Positions 17,716 through 26,891 are shown, counted from the first letter of the stretch. The stretch is DNA of 64,000 bases from Flavobacterium sp. YJ01 (GCF_029320955.1 NZ_CP119757.1:682001-746000); one strand, 5' to 3'. The notes: generated by a model not told the origin, from the letters alone. Numbers and translations: made by a program.

Positions 17716-19809
17716 TTACATTCCTTGCGCTTGAATCGCTGTAATTACCACTGTATTAATGATGTCATCTACTGTACAACCACGGCTCAAATCGTTTACT
17801 GGCTTGTTTAAACCTTGTAACATTGGCCCAATTGCCAATGCTCCAGTTTCTCTCTGAACGGCTTTGTAGGTATTATTTCCTGTATTTAAATCCGGAAAAA
17901 TAAGTACACTTGCCTGCCCTGCGACTTCAGAATCTGGCATTTTGCTTTTTCCAACAGTTAAATCAACCGCTGCATCGTATTGAATTGGCCCTTCGATTTT
18001 TAAATCTGGTCTTTTTTCTTTTACGATTGCTGTTGCCGTTCTAACTTTATCTACTTCATCTCCTTTTCCTGATGAGCCAGAAGAATAAGAAAGCATCGCA
18101 ATTTTAGGTTCAATTCCGAAAGCTAAACTTGATTCTGCAGAAGAAATGGCAATTTCTGCCAATTGTTCTGCTGTCGGGTTTGGATTAATGGCACAATCAC
18201 CAAAAACAGAAACTCGGTCTTCTAAACACATAAAAAATACAGAAGAAACCACAGATGAATTTGGTTTTGTTTTAATGAATTGCAGTGCTGGTAAAATTGT
18301 ATGTTGCGTAGTATGTGCTGCACCAGAAACCATTCCATCTGCATGTCCTTTATAAACCATCATCGTTCCGAAATACGAAACGTCTTCCATCAAATCTCTT
18401 GCCATTGTAATACTTACGTTTTTAGCTTTTCTAAGCTCGTAATAGGTATTGGCATAATCTTCGTAAAGTTCAGATTCTTTTGGATTGATGATATTTACTT
18501 TAGAAAAATCAAATGTAATTCCGAGTTCTACAACCTTACTTTCGATTTGTTTTTTATCTCCAATAATAGAAATATCAACCACATCCATATCTAACAATCG
18601 AGATGCCGCAGTAATAATTCGATCGTCATTTCCTTCTGGGAGTACAATATGTTTTCTGTGCTGTTTAGCTCTTTTAACCATGTTATATTGAAACATTTTC
18701 GGCGTCATACCTTCTGCTTCAAAAGTGATTAATCGTTCAGATAAAGCATCATTATCAACATATTTTGCAAACGTAATTATAGAAGTCTCAATTTTATGCG
18801 TATTGTTAGCGTAAATCTCAGATTTAATTGAACCAATTTTATTGGTAATATGATACGTTCCACCATCTACGGCAATAATTGGAACTATGGCAGAAAGTCC
18901 TTCGATAAGTTTCAAAATGCTTTCTTCAGGAACAATATTTCCTGTTAGAATAATTCCAGAAATTGTTGGGTAATTGGCCGATTCATTCGCTTGCAAAGCT
19001 CCTAAAATAATATCAGAACGATCGCCAGGCGTAATTACCAAAGCATTGTCATGTAAATGAACCAGATAATTATGAAGTTGCATTGCTCCAACACTATAAT
19101 GACCAATCTCGTTGTTTAAATAGTTTTCCCCAAATAAAACCTTAGCATTCAATTCGTTCACAATTTCCTGCATCGTCGGATTATTCAAACTCGAAATCAG
19201 CGGAATCGTATTAATTAAAACATTTGAAGGTAAAGTCTTTTTAAGACTATTTGTAACCAGTTCGATATTTTCTGGCTGAACTTTATTCGCAAAAACTGAT
19301 AAAACTTCAACTTCTTTTACTTTGAAAGAATCGTAAACCAAATACAAACTGTCTAAAAGTTCTTCTAAAGTTTTACCAACGCCCGAACCGACAATTATTG
19401 TTGGAATTCCGAGGTTTTTGGCAATCAGGACATTTAAATCAAGTTCAATAGAAGTTCCTTCTCCCGTAAAGCTTGTTCCTTCAACCAAAACAAAGTCAAA
19501 ACGTTCTTCGAGCTTTTTATATTTTTCAATAATGGTATCTAAGACCTCTCCTATTTTTCCTTTATTCTTTTTCTTGATTAATCTGCTTTTGGTAATTGCG
19601 TAAGCATCTTCAAACTGAATATCAAGGTTAAAATAAGACAATACTGTCTCAATATGATTATCCACTTCGCCATCTACAAAATCTTCAATTATAGGTCTAA
19701 AATATCCTACTTTGGCTGTTTTACCAATCAGAATACTCATCAAACCGAGCGTGATAATTGATTTCCCACTATTGTGATCGCTAGTGGCTATATATATTGC
19801 TTTACTCAT
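17716..19809 (-). CDS. pta: Phosphate acetyltransferase (long, multidomain type)
   Basis: A 697-residue enzyme of the long Pta type. The N-terminal P-loop domain (about 1-210; ATSDHNSGKSIITLG) is followed by a DRTGG domain (about 215-325; ALVITPGDRSDIILGALQ) and the catalytic PTA_PTB domain (about 370-697; KHIVLPEGNDDRI, SYSSGSSGKGDEVDKV, GQASVLIFPDLNTGN). It converts acetyl-CoA and phosphate to acetyl phosphate, the substrate of AckA encoded next to it. Nothing unusual in length or motifs. Confidence 0.97.
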   Translation of the reverse strand: MSKAIYIATSDHNSGKSIITLGLMSILIGKTAKVGYFRPIIEDFVDGEVDNHIETVLSYFNLDIQFEDAYAITKSRLIKKKNKGKIGEVLDTIIEKYKKLEERFDFVLVEGTSFTGEGTSIELDLNVLIAKNLGIPTIIVGSGVGKTLEELLDSLYLVYDSFKVKEVEVLSVFANKVQPENIELVTNSLKKTLPSNVLINTIPLISSLNNPTMQEIVNELNAKVLFGENYLNNEIGHYSVGAMQLHNYLVHLHDNALVITPGDRSDIILGALQANESANYPTISGIILTGNIVPEESILKLIEGLSAIVPIIAVDGGTYHITNKIGSIKSEIYANNTHKIETSIITFAKYVDNDALSERLITFEAEGMTPKMFQYNMVKRAKQHRKHIVLPEGNDDRIITAASRLLDMDVVDISIIGDKKQIESKVVELGITFDFSKVNIINPKESELYEDYANTYYELRKAKNVSITMARDLMEDVSYFGTMMVYKGHADGMVSGAAHTTQHTILPALQFIKTKPNSSVVSSVFFMCLEDRVSVFGDCAINPNPTAEQLAEIAISSAESSLAFGIEPKIAMLSYSSGSSGKGDEVDKVRTATAIVKEKRPDLKIEGPIQYDAAVDLTVGKSKMPDSEVAGQASVLIFPDLNTGNNTYKAVQRETGALAIGPMLQGLNKPVNDLSRGCTVDDIINTVVITAIQAQGM

Positions 19810-19875
19810 AATTATTTATATTTATTCTAAATAACAAAATTAGATATTTCAATTCTTTTTATGCTGAAACAAACG

Positions 19876-20949
19876 TTAAAACCAACGCCTTTTCTTGAAA
19901 TAAACAATTAAGCCTATTACAAGTAAAAACATAATTCCCATAACCACAAAATAGCCGTTTTCTGTTTTGAGCTCTGGCATATTTTCAAAGTTCATTCCGT
20001 AAACCCCAACGATAAAAGTTAATGGAATAAATATTGCCGAAATGATAGTTAGCGTTTTCATGATTTCATTCATTTTTCGGCTTTGCTCCGAAAAATAAAA
20101 ATTTGAAGCACTTTCTAAAGCACTCATATCCGATTCAATTTGTTCTAAAAGCTCCAGACTCTTTTGATGCAGTCTGATAAAAAAATTAAACGTTTCCTTT
20201 TGTATAAGACCGTTATTTTCATCATCATCTTTAATTGTTTTAAGATAATATAACGAATCTCTCAAAGGCACGATCGAACGTTTTAAAAAATTAAAGTTAT
20301 CCCTATGATTTTCAATTTTTTCTAAAATAACAGGATCGGCTCCTTTTTTGGTTAAATTGATTAATTCCTCTATTTTATCTTCTTCATCTTCAATGGTAAT
20401 GTAGAAGTTTTCCATCACAGCGTCTAAAAGCAAATACAAGAGATAATCTACTTTTTTGGTTCTCACAATTCCTGCATGCGTGCGAAGACGCTCGCGAATG
20501 TGTGTAAAGAAATCACTTCGTTTTTCCTGAAAAGAAATCAGAATACCTTCTTTTAGAATAAAACTAATTTGTTCTACACTAATATTATCTGAATATTCAG
20601 AAGGCAAAAGAGATTTTATATTGAAGAATAAAACATTTTGCTGTTCTTCTAACTTCGTTCTTTTAGTTGTATTTAAAATATCGGCAAGAAGGAAATCATC
20701 AAGCTTAAAATGAGTTCCAATCGTTTTTATCAGATTGATATCGTTTAAACCGTGAATATTAAGCCAATTGTTTTTAGTGTAATCAAAACAAGAATTAAGG
20801 GCAAGTACTGTAAACTTATCATACTCAACAACATCATTATCATCGTAGACAAAAAGTTGCATCTCAGTTTCATGCTCTTTGTGCGTTCCTGTATATTCTA
20901 ATGTAACATGCTGCAGCTTGCGTCCTTTCTTGTATTTGATCTTTCTCAT
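19876..20949 (-). CDS. corA: CorA-type magnesium/cobalt channel
   Basis: A 357-residue protein with the CorA architecture: an N-terminal cytoplasmic funnel domain (DDVVEYDKF region), a long helical stalk (about 150-290; ENHRDNFNFLKRSIVPLRDSLY) and two C-terminal transmembrane helices. The signature YGMN loop follows the first helix (FIPLTFIVGVYGMNFENMPEL), and the C-terminus is basic (FKKRRWF). It mediates Mg2+ (or Co2+/Ni2+) uptake as a pentamer in the inner membrane. It is the last clearly chromosomal gene before the integrated element. Confidence 0.95.
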   Translation of the reverse strand: MRKIKYKKGRKLQHVTLEYTGTHKEHETEMQLFVYDDNDVVEYDKFTVLALNSCFDYTKNNWLNIHGLNDINLIKTIGTHFKLDDFLLADILNTTKRTKLEEQQNVLFFNIKSLLPSEYSDNISVEQISFILKEGILISFQEKRSDFFTHIRERLRTHAGIVRTKKVDYLLYLLLDAVMENFYITIEDEEDKIEELINLTKKGADPVILEKIENHRDNFNFLKRSIVPLRDSLYYLKTIKDDDENNGLIQKETFNFFIRLHQKSLELLEQIESDMSALESASNFYFSEQSRKMNEIMKTLTIISAIFIPLTFIVGVYGMNFENMPELKTENGYFVVMGIMFLLVIGLIVYFKKRRWF

Positions 20950-21079
20950 TCTAGAAATTTTACAATAGTAATATTACGAAAAAGAATTTGAACAGGAAAT
21001 GACAATTATCAGTTTGTAGAAAAACTGCGGTTAGACGCACTGCGGTGCGTCTCTACATTAAATTATATCCATAAAAAAA

Positions 21080-21105
21080 AACGAGTCATTTCTGACTCGG
21101 TTTTC
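21080..21105 (-). terminator. Strong terminator of a minus-strand gene now lost
   Basis: CGAGTCA and TGACTCG pair around a 4-nt loop; on the minus strand the stem is followed by nine T. No intact minus-strand gene lies upstream of it, only the short coding remnant at 21145-21182, which suggests the gene it served was cut by a rearrangement or the insertion. Confidence 0.75.
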
Positions 21106-21144
21106 TATCTTAATACTTTGTATTAATTACTTAATATAAAAGAA

Positions 21145-21182
21145 TTATTTTACCTCTTCAAAAATAACATTCCAAGTATATC
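21145..21182 (-). pseudogene. Possible C-terminal remnant of a disrupted chromosomal gene
   Basis: Read on the minus strand, this stretch encodes YTWNVIFEEVK followed by a TAA stop, about 45 nt before the strong terminator at 21080. A TGA lies immediately upstream in the same frame. This looks like the last codons of a gene whose remainder was removed when the neighbouring element arrived. Too short to identify. Confidence 0.3.
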
Positions 21183-21682
21183 AGTACTTCACAACGTCGT
21201 GGTACAAATATGGTACAAACCTCTTATTTTATTTTACAAAACAACATATTTCCATTCTGAAAGGTAATCATTTTAAACTTCATTATAGCAGGAATAGTTT
21301 CTTAATAAAACTAAGTTTTTTAATAAGAAAGAAAGAAATTCTCCCTGATCATTAAAAAGGAAACTGGAACTCCCATTTTTTTATCTCTTCTTAAATCTTA
21401 CCGTTATATTCATTATGCTATATCAGCGCCGAAAATATTGATGAAATAGAAAGGATGCATCATTCCAAGCAACGCCATAATAATATTTTTAGTAGGTTAA
21501 ATTGATCCTCGTAGGTTTCAATACTGCTCTCCCCACAAAAAGGGTAAAAGAAGCCGAAACGAAAGTTTTTCAATCTTTTCAAAAACCCGCAAAAAACGTG
21601 GTAAAGCCTGCAAATCGTAAGATTCGCAGGCTTTTTTTATTTCATCCTGCATTTCATATTTTTTAAAACCGCACAAAATCTC
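21183..21682. other. Left boundary region without a gene
   Basis: No credible reading frame. It holds a short tandem motif TGGTACAAATATGGTACAAA (about 21200-21219), a degenerate tRNA-3'-end-like stretch (21511-21540) and the terminator at 21603. It lies between chromosomal corA and the integrase, so it is probably a scar of one or more integration events. Confidence 0.4.
21603..21638 (+). terminator. Terminator-like hairpin in the left boundary region
   Basis: AAAGCCTGCAAATC and GATTCGCAGGCTTT form a long stem with one bulge and a GTAA loop, followed by T residues on the plus strand. No gene directly precedes it, so it insulates the integrase from upstream transcription. Confidence 0.75.
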
Positions 21683-21727
21683 TGTGGCAAAATCGTGGCA
21701 CTTTCATGTGTCGGGAAAATGTGCCAC
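21683..21727. repeat. Left att-like site with GTGGCA motifs
   Basis: GTGGCA occurs at 21684-21689 and again at 21695-21700 (11-bp period), with an inverted TGCCAC at 21722-21727. The first pair, in the same spacing and context, recurs at 53159-53176. The position 100-150 bp before the integrase start suits a recombinase binding/attachment site. Confidence 0.55.
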
Positions 21728-21828
21728 AGAATTTTAAACAATCCCTTATAAACAAAGGGGTTAACGAGGTTAACGACTTGTTTTTTTGATGCTATAATTC
21801 TACATTTATTAATCTAAAAAGCTGAATT

Positions 21829-23136
21829 ATGTTAGAAAACAGTTTTGGGTTAGTTTTCTTTTTGAAAATACCCCGCAAAGAGAGTAAAATTAGAACGGTT
21901 TATTTCAGAATAACCGTAGACGGCATTCCAAAAGAAGCATCGACAAAGAGAAAATGGGACATTACGCGATGGGACCAAAAGGGAGAACGCGCAGTGGGAA
22001 CTAAAGAGGATGCTAAATCTTTAAACTTCTTCCTAGATTCATTGACTATTAAAATCAATGAAATCAAAACAGAAATGATGTACAGCGGTAAATCAATTAG
22101 TGCTGAAAAAATCATGGATCAAATTCTCGGACGAACAGCACCAAAGATTAAGGTGCTGGAAGAATTTCAAAAACACAACGATGAAATGAAGGCGCTTCTG
22201 GGAAAAGGTTATGCAAAAGGCACTCTTGACAGGTTTACAATTACTAAAAACCATTTGACAGCTTTTATTCAATTCAAGTTTAAAAATGAGGATGTTGAAT
22301 TTGCGGATTTGAATCTTGAGTTTGTCAAGGACTTTGAGTTTTATCTTAGAACAGTGCGCGACTGCAGCAATAACACTACACTAAAATACATTGCAAATTT
22401 CAAAAAGATTGTAATCCGCGCGATTGATAAGGAATTAATCACAAAGGATCCTTTTAAGAACTTTAAGGGGCGAAAAACAAAACTGGTAAAGAAACCGCTT
22501 ACCACTCAGGAACTGTATGAACTGGAAAGGCACTATTTTACCACTGACAGGCTTAATGTTGTCAGGGACGTATTTGTATTCCAATGTTACACTGGACTTG
22601 CTTACATAGATGCTTACCAGCTAAAGAAAACTGATATCAAAGAAGGCATCGATGGAAACCTTTGGATTATGTCTGAAAGACAGAAAACTAATTCTACGAC
22701 TAATGTTCCGCTGCTCCCTCAGGCGCTAAAAATCATCGAGAAATATAAAGATCATAAGCTGTGCATTCAACGCGGAACGGTGCTACCAGTTTCATCCAAC
22801 CAGAAGATGAATGAATACCTTAAAGAGATTGCAATTCTCTGCGGGTTTCCATTTACATTAAATACACACATTGCACGCCGTACTTTTGGAAGCACTGTAA
22901 CATTAAATAATAATGTTCCAATAAATGTAGTAAAAGAACTGCTTGGGCACGCCTCAGTAAAGCAGACCGAAGCGTATGCTATAACCGAACAAGCTACAAT
23001 TGGACGCGAAATGTCACTCCTGAATAGAAAACTCAACAAAACTGAGAAGAAAATATCTAAACCAGACTTAGCTGTTCTCAGTAGACTGGAAAAAGAAATC
23101 CAGGCAATCAAGAAAAAATACAACATTTCTTCTTGA
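21829..23136 (+). CDS. Tyrosine recombinase (CTnDOT-type integrase)
   Basis: A 435-residue site-specific recombinase with an N-terminal arm-binding region, a SAM-like core-binding domain (about 105-205) and a C-terminal catalytic domain. The usual first arginine region reads CYTGLAYIDAYQL, the Arg-lacking form typical of Bacteroidota conjugative-transposon integrases. The second box HIARRTF (about residue 347), GHASVKQT (about 373) and the nucleophilic tyrosine in TEAYA (about 383) are present. It should catalyse integration and, with an excisionase, excision of the element. It is first at the left end and faces inward, followed by a shared terminator. Confidence 0.93.
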   Translation: MLENSFGLVFFLKIPRKESKIRTVYFRITVDGIPKEASTKRKWDITRWDQKGERAVGTKEDAKSLNFFLDSLTIKINEIKTEMMYSGKSISAEKIMDQILGRTAPKIKVLEEFQKHNDEMKALLGKGYAKGTLDRFTITKNHLTAFIQFKFKNEDVEFADLNLEFVKDFEFYLRTVRDCSNNTTLKYIANFKKIVIRAIDKELITKDPFKNFKGRKTKLVKKPLTTQELYELERHYFTTDRLNVVRDVFVFQCYTGLAYIDAYQLKKTDIKEGIDGNLWIMSERQKTNSTTNVPLLPQALKIIEKYKDHKLCIQRGTVLPVSSNQKMNEYLKEIAILCGFPFTLNTHIARRTFGSTVTLNNNVPINVVKELLGHASVKQTEAYAITEQATIGREMSLLNRKLNKTEKKISKPDLAVLSRLEKEIQAIKKKYNISS

Positions 23137-23167
23137 TAAATATTTTTAAGACATATTCAAACTTAGA

Positions 23168-23204
23168 AGAGGCTATCTCAAATATTTTGAGATAGCCTCT
23201 TTTT
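23168..23204. terminator. Bidirectional terminator between the integrase and the winged-helix gene
   Basis: A perfect 14-bp stem (AGAGGCTATCTCAA with TTGAGATAGCCTCT), followed by five T on the plus strand; A residues precede it, giving T on the other strand. The stop codon of the minus-strand gene lies inside the stem. Confidence 0.88.
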
Positions 23205-23498
23205 ACATAGTTTTACTTCGCTCTTATAGCCGGGATGATAAGATGGAGTGTACTCAATATACCCTAAATCCTGAAGTTGTTTAAAATACTTATGATAAGT
23301 TGGCAGAGTGTTCACATGGGATAACTCCATAATTTTACTGCGACTTACTTTTATTCTCCTCCTCTGCCCCTGCCTGTATCCTAACCCTAGTATAGCTGTC
23401 AAAATTGACAGGTGCCAGACATTTAGTTTGGGATCATTAGCGTACATACACAAAAAGCTCATTATATGGCTTTCTTTTAATCTATTAATCTTTGTCAT
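23178..23498 (-). CDS. Small winged-helix DNA-binding protein
   Basis: A 106-residue product using the ATG ending at 23498, which overlaps the end of the excisionase-like pseudogene by 14 nt; longer starts would read into that gene. The fold pattern is winged helix: a first helix (LSILTAILGLGYRQG), a recognition helix region (SRSKIMELSHVNTLPTYHKY) and a wing ending LGYIEYTP. Such proteins are common next to the integrase of Bacteroidota conjugative elements and probably regulate excision or transfer. A related product is encoded at 23844-24131. Confidence 0.7.
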   Translation of the reverse strand: MTKINRLKESHIMSFLCMYANDPKLNVWHLSILTAILGLGYRQGQRRRIKVSRSKIMELSHVNTLPTYHKYFKQLQDLGYIEYTPSYHPGYKSEVKLCKKRLSQNI

Positions 23499-23760
23499 CG
23501 CTAAAGAGTTTTTGAATATCTTCCCTGTTATAATAATAAGATCCAAGCACCTTTTTAAAACGTACTTTTTGCGAGGTTCTAAGATTCTGCACCGAGCCTG
23601 CAGAAATATCAAGCAGCCTACGGACAGCTTTACTTTTCAGCCACTCAGATTACCGCTCAAAATTTTTTGGCTGAAATGCTTCCGCAACAGCAGTACGCAC
23701 TGTATCGGCCATGAAAAGCCCGAACTGTCTTAAATCATCTTTCGTTATAAATTCTTCCAT
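23485..23760 (-). pseudogene. Excisionase-like HTH protein interrupted by an in-frame stop
   Basis: From the ATG ending at 23760 the frame reads MEEFITKDDLRQFGLFMAD and continues for 36 codons to a TAA. It then carries on in the same frame with SEWLKSKAVRRLLDISAGSV and the typical HTH_17 ending KKVLGSYYYNREDIQKLF, stopping at 23485. Both halves match one conjugative-element helix-turn-helix family of about 90 residues, so a single nonsense change has broken the gene. The next gene overlaps its end by 14 nt. If it was the recombination directionality factor, the element would now excise poorly. Confidence 0.75.
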
Positions 23761-23843
23761 AAAATTCTGGTTTTACTCATTATAATATTTGATCATCTGC
23801 TTTAAAACAAAACTCTGTCTACTTTCAATTTTTTCAGTACAAC

Positions 23844-24131
23844 TTATTCCAAGTGAAAATAAATACTGCTCCTTCTGTTCTTATTCTTTGTAGGCACATA
23901 AATCAAATAACCGTACTCATCCAATTCACGCATACATTTTTGATAGGTTTTGTGAGACATGATCTTAGAAATACTCTGGATTTCTATGCTGTAAGCCTGA
24001 ATAGGATTTACAAAATCTTTGCTTGCACGAAATTGAAGCAAGGCGGCAAAAATAGCAATGTGAGTTGTGCTGATTCTGAAGTCATTTTCGATTGCCTGAA
24101 AAAATCCCGATAAAAGATTAAGATTTTCCAT
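23844..24131 (-). CDS. Small winged-helix-type protein
   Basis: A 95-residue protein starting at the ATG ending at 24131; the longer frame to 24191 overlaps the upstream gene by 38 nt and is less likely. It resembles the 23178-23498 product in layout: THIAIFAALLQFRAS, a SISKIMSHKTYQKCMREL recognition-helix region and a wing ending YGYLIYVPT. Function is unknown; a regulatory role in the element is likely. It follows the 24154-25185 gene by 22 nt, in the same orientation. Confidence 0.6.
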   Translation of the reverse strand: MENLNLLSGFFQAIENDFRISTTHIAIFAALLQFRASKDFVNPIQAYSIEIQSISKIMSHKTYQKCMRELDEYGYLIYVPTKNKNRRSSIYFHLE

Positions 24132-24153
24132 AACTGTATAAGATAAATAAACA

Positions 24154-25185
24154 TCACATATGATGAGATTTTTTTGCGGTCTGCAACTCAATATTTTGCT
24201 GCGGCTTTAGCAGCGGACTAATTTTACAACCGTTTTTAATTTCCGCCAGACTAAGTTTCTGCATCCTGTCGTTATAAAAATTCAAGGTTTTAAAGCGTGG
24301 ATTTGCTTCCAAAAAAACCTTCATTTCTCTCCCTTGTATCATAAGAAGAACTTCTTCCCTCCTCCCCTTTTTCAAAGAATCGGCCAGGGATTCGAATGTT
24401 TGGTAATCATCATTTTTAAGAGGAACTGTTCTTAAAGCATTGCTGACATTGTAGCCATATGCCTGCGGAAATTCATGCATCCGATAATTTTCATTAAGGT
24501 CTTTATCATTAAAGTTAAATTGTTTCCAAGTCCCGCTTTTAAGCACTGCTCTTCCTGCCAGCATTTCATATGCCTCTGCAGCGCTGAAGCCCTCAGTTTT
24601 CTCATTCTTAAAGTAATGTGTACTGCGTCTGGATGGCGACGAATCTGTATAAAGAATTGATCTGAATCCATCAAATTGGTAATCCCCCTGCGCATCTTTT
24701 ACAAATTGAAGTGAATGTTCAAGTCTTTCATTCTCTGAGATGTGATAAGAAACAGGAATAGAAAAATTTAACTGCTGCTCCTGCATATGCTCCAATACTT
24801 TGCCATAAGCCACATGAAAACCGCTTTTTATAAGCTGTTCCTCTAAAGTTTTCTTGTTTAATTCCAGATCTCTAAGATAATCCTGTTTATCTATCCTTTC
24901 AAAAACAACAGAACTAAGCACTTCATTTAAAAGCCGGACAATGATATTAGGATAGACTTGATGCTTCAATTTATTAAATTCATGCTTAAGAAACCTTAGA
25001 GTTATTTTTTCATCTACGGCTTTCGTCTTTTTATATTTAAAAAGGAGCATCTTAAAAAATTTCAGTTTCTCTATGCCAAAAGAGCGTTCTATCTGCGGGC
25101 TGTTCTGAAATAAAAATTTTAATTTTTCTTCCTTGGACTGCCAGACTTTTATCTCATTTTCTACTCGATTGTTTTCAGAAGACAT
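24154..25185 (-). CDS. Conjugative-element accessory protein, DUF3945-like C-terminal domain
   Basis: A 343-residue cytoplasmic protein without signal or membrane segments. Residues about 150-320 match the neighbouring 25213-26025 product block by block: SAAEAYEMLAGRAV, YGYNVSNAL, ESLADSLKKGRREEV, and the shared end EANPRFKTLNFYNDRMQKL. This block resembles the DUF3945 family carried by Bacteroidota conjugative elements; the family name is from memory. The N-terminal 130 residues are basic and helical and resemble nothing I recognise. It lies 27 nt downstream of its paralogue. Confidence 0.6.
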   Translation of the reverse strand: MSSENNRVENEIKVWQSKEEKLKFLFQNSPQIERSFGIEKLKFFKMLLFKYKKTKAVDEKITLRFLKHEFNKLKHQVYPNIIVRLLNEVLSSVVFERIDKQDYLRDLELNKKTLEEQLIKSGFHVAYGKVLEHMQEQQLNFSIPVSYHISENERLEHSLQFVKDAQGDYQFDGFRSILYTDSSPSRRSTHYFKNEKTEGFSAAEAYEMLAGRAVLKSGTWKQFNFNDKDLNENYRMHEFPQAYGYNVSNALRTVPLKNDDYQTFESLADSLKKGRREEVLLMIQGREMKVFLEANPRFKTLNFYNDRMQKLSLAEIKNGCKISPLLKPQQNIELQTAKKSHHM

Positions 25186-25212
25186 AACTCAGTTTTAATT
25201 TGTTTAAGCACC

Positions 25213-26025
25213 TTAAACCGATCTGCCCGCATTTTTTGAACGGGAATTACTTTTTTTTTCTTTCTGAGAGGTCTCATCGGAATTGTCAGCCAGGTCTGCG
25301 CTCTTTCCTTTGGACTGCGACTGCTTCTCGTTCTTGCTTTCACGGTCATTTATTCTCTGTAGAGAAGAATCATAAACCTTAATAGTCTTAAACTGGGGAT
25401 TAGCTTCCACAAACTGTTTTCTCTCCTCTCCTCCCACCACAAAAGTTACGGACTGCAGATTGCCTTTTTTCAGAGAGTTCATCAGATCTTCCTTGTACTG
25501 AGGTGTCAGAAGTTCTTTTATCGAATGCTTTTCCAGCGAAGCTTCCAGATCATATCCATAGTTCTGATGATAATGCTGAAGTTTGAAATTTCCACGGTCG
25601 TCACTTTCTTTGAAGTCCATACGAATCCAGCAATTATAGGCTTCACCGTCCTTATTCTTTAAATCCTTATTGACCGATCTGCCCTCCATCAAATTATACG
25701 CCTCTTTAAGAGTGATGCTGGTATTATCATTATTAATATAAAAAGTCTGTTCCAATCCCGGCTTATTATCCTCTTTCTGGAGATTAACCTGATAGCTATT
25801 GAAAAAATACATATCGCTCTGGTCGGACTTTTTAAAATTCAGTTCAACGGTTACTGTATCTTTGTTAGGGACACCATTGTTCATAATACCGGTATGCATC
25901 AATTTAAAGTCCTTATCCCCTTTCTGGATATTCTCTCTTAATTCAGTATCAAAAGTTTCTCCGAATCCAGTATATTTTAACTGGTCTTTCAGATACTGTA
26001 CATTTTTCTCGTTCATAATATTCAC
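25213..26025 (-). CDS. Conjugative-element accessory protein, DUF3945-like
   Basis: A 270-residue soluble protein paralogous to the next gene. Common blocks are TLKEAYNLMEGRSV, YGYDLEASL, MNSLKKGNLQSVTF and EANPQFKTIKVYDSSLQRI. The C-terminal 45 residues are a charged, Lys/Ser-rich tail, probably disordered. The start reads MNIMNEKN, so translation could begin at the second Met. It sits 18 nt after traN, which suggests that it belongs to the transfer operon; its role is not known. Confidence 0.62.
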   Translation of the reverse strand: MNIMNEKNVQYLKDQLKYTGFGETFDTELRENIQKGDKDFKLMHTGIMNNGVPNKDTVTVELNFKKSDQSDMYFFNSYQVNLQKEDNKPGLEQTFYINNDNTSITLKEAYNLMEGRSVNKDLKNKDGEAYNCWIRMDFKESDDRGNFKLQHYHQNYGYDLEASLEKHSIKELLTPQYKEDLMNSLKKGNLQSVTFVVGGEERKQFVEANPQFKTIKVYDSSLQRINDRESKNEKQSQSKGKSADLADNSDETSQKEKKSNSRSKNAGRSV

Positions 26026-26043
26026 ATTTAAAATTAGTACTGA

Positions 26044-26874
26044 TTATAAGTTACCCAGTATTTCAAGATTTACCAGGTGCCTGTTTTTTATATTAAGTAC
26101 AAGATTCCTGCCTCCATTTTTCTCAAAGACCTGCATTGTGAATTTCTTCTTTTCCGGTATCGTAAATTTAGATATCGCAAATACTACTGTAGTTTGTGAT
26201 TTGTCGGAAATCCTGCTAAATTCTCCGGTGCATAAAAGCGGTGTCAGTTCTATTTCCTGAGCTGCAGTTCTTTTGGATTTTTTCTGGTCTCGGATAAAAA
26301 AACGAAGCTGATCCACATCGTAATTAATTCTGGAATCATTCCCTAAAAACACTCTGAAATACATCACGTCCTGATGAATAAAAATGCCGTCAACCTTAAA
26401 TTCAATTTCTGCATTTTTTGAGCCCAGTCCGCTTACCTTATTTTTCTTGGATAAAGCAAGCAGGGCATATTCTTTTATTTCTTTCTGGTTTTCGTTCTCA
26501 AGGGAAAACAGCAGCGATTTATCCTCGCCAATTCGTAATCGTGCATCCACATTTAATGTTGGACACAGATCATCAAAATTTAAAATGAAACTGTAAAGAT
26601 TGCCGTCAGATGTTACAACAGTCAGGTTAGTCTGCGGAAAATTCTGCTTTCCAGCTTTAAGAAGCAGTATATTTTCCACTCCTTTAGCTTTCTGCACCAG
26701 AACATCACGGCTTCCGACATCCAGGCTTTTTACCGCGTACGGAAATAAAATGCTGGTGGTTTTTGAATAGCTAAGCTGTATATTATTAAATTCGGCTTTA
26801 GCATCATACTGTGCAGAAACTGAAAAACCAGCCAGAAAAATAAATGTGATAATTAGTGTCTTTAAATTTTTCAT
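26044..26874 (-). CDS. traN: Conjugative transposon protein TraN (VirB9-like)
   Basis: A 276-residue exported protein (signal ending SVSAQ). The block SKTTSILFPYAVKSLDVGSRDVLV region followed by VENILLLKA and LTVVTSDGNLYSFILNF is characteristic of TraN of Bacteroidota conjugative transposons, the periplasmic/outer membrane component equivalent to VirB9. The length fits the family. It is the last tra gene here, 17 nt after traM; traO-Q are not seen after it. Confidence 0.9.
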   Translation of the reverse strand: MKNLKTLIITFIFLAGFSVSAQYDAKAEFNNIQLSYSKTTSILFPYAVKSLDVGSRDVLVQKAKGVENILLLKAGKQNFPQTNLTVVTSDGNLYSFILNFDDLCPTLNVDARLRIGEDKSLLFSLENENQKEIKEYALLALSKKNKVSGLGSKNAEIEFKVDGIFIHQDVMYFRVFLGNDSRINYDVDQLRFFIRDQKKSKRTAAQEIELTPLLCTGEFSRISDKSQTTVVFAISKFTIPEKKKFTMQVFEKNGGRNLVLNIKNRHLVNLEILGNL

Positions 26875-26891
26875 TTTCTTTTAGTTTAAAG

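Noticed and set aside
21511..21540. Intact tRNA gene at the left boundary
   Set aside because: Only a T-arm and acceptor-like 3' end are visible, with a mismatched T-stem and loop; no D-arm, anticodon arm or 5' acceptor strand precedes it.
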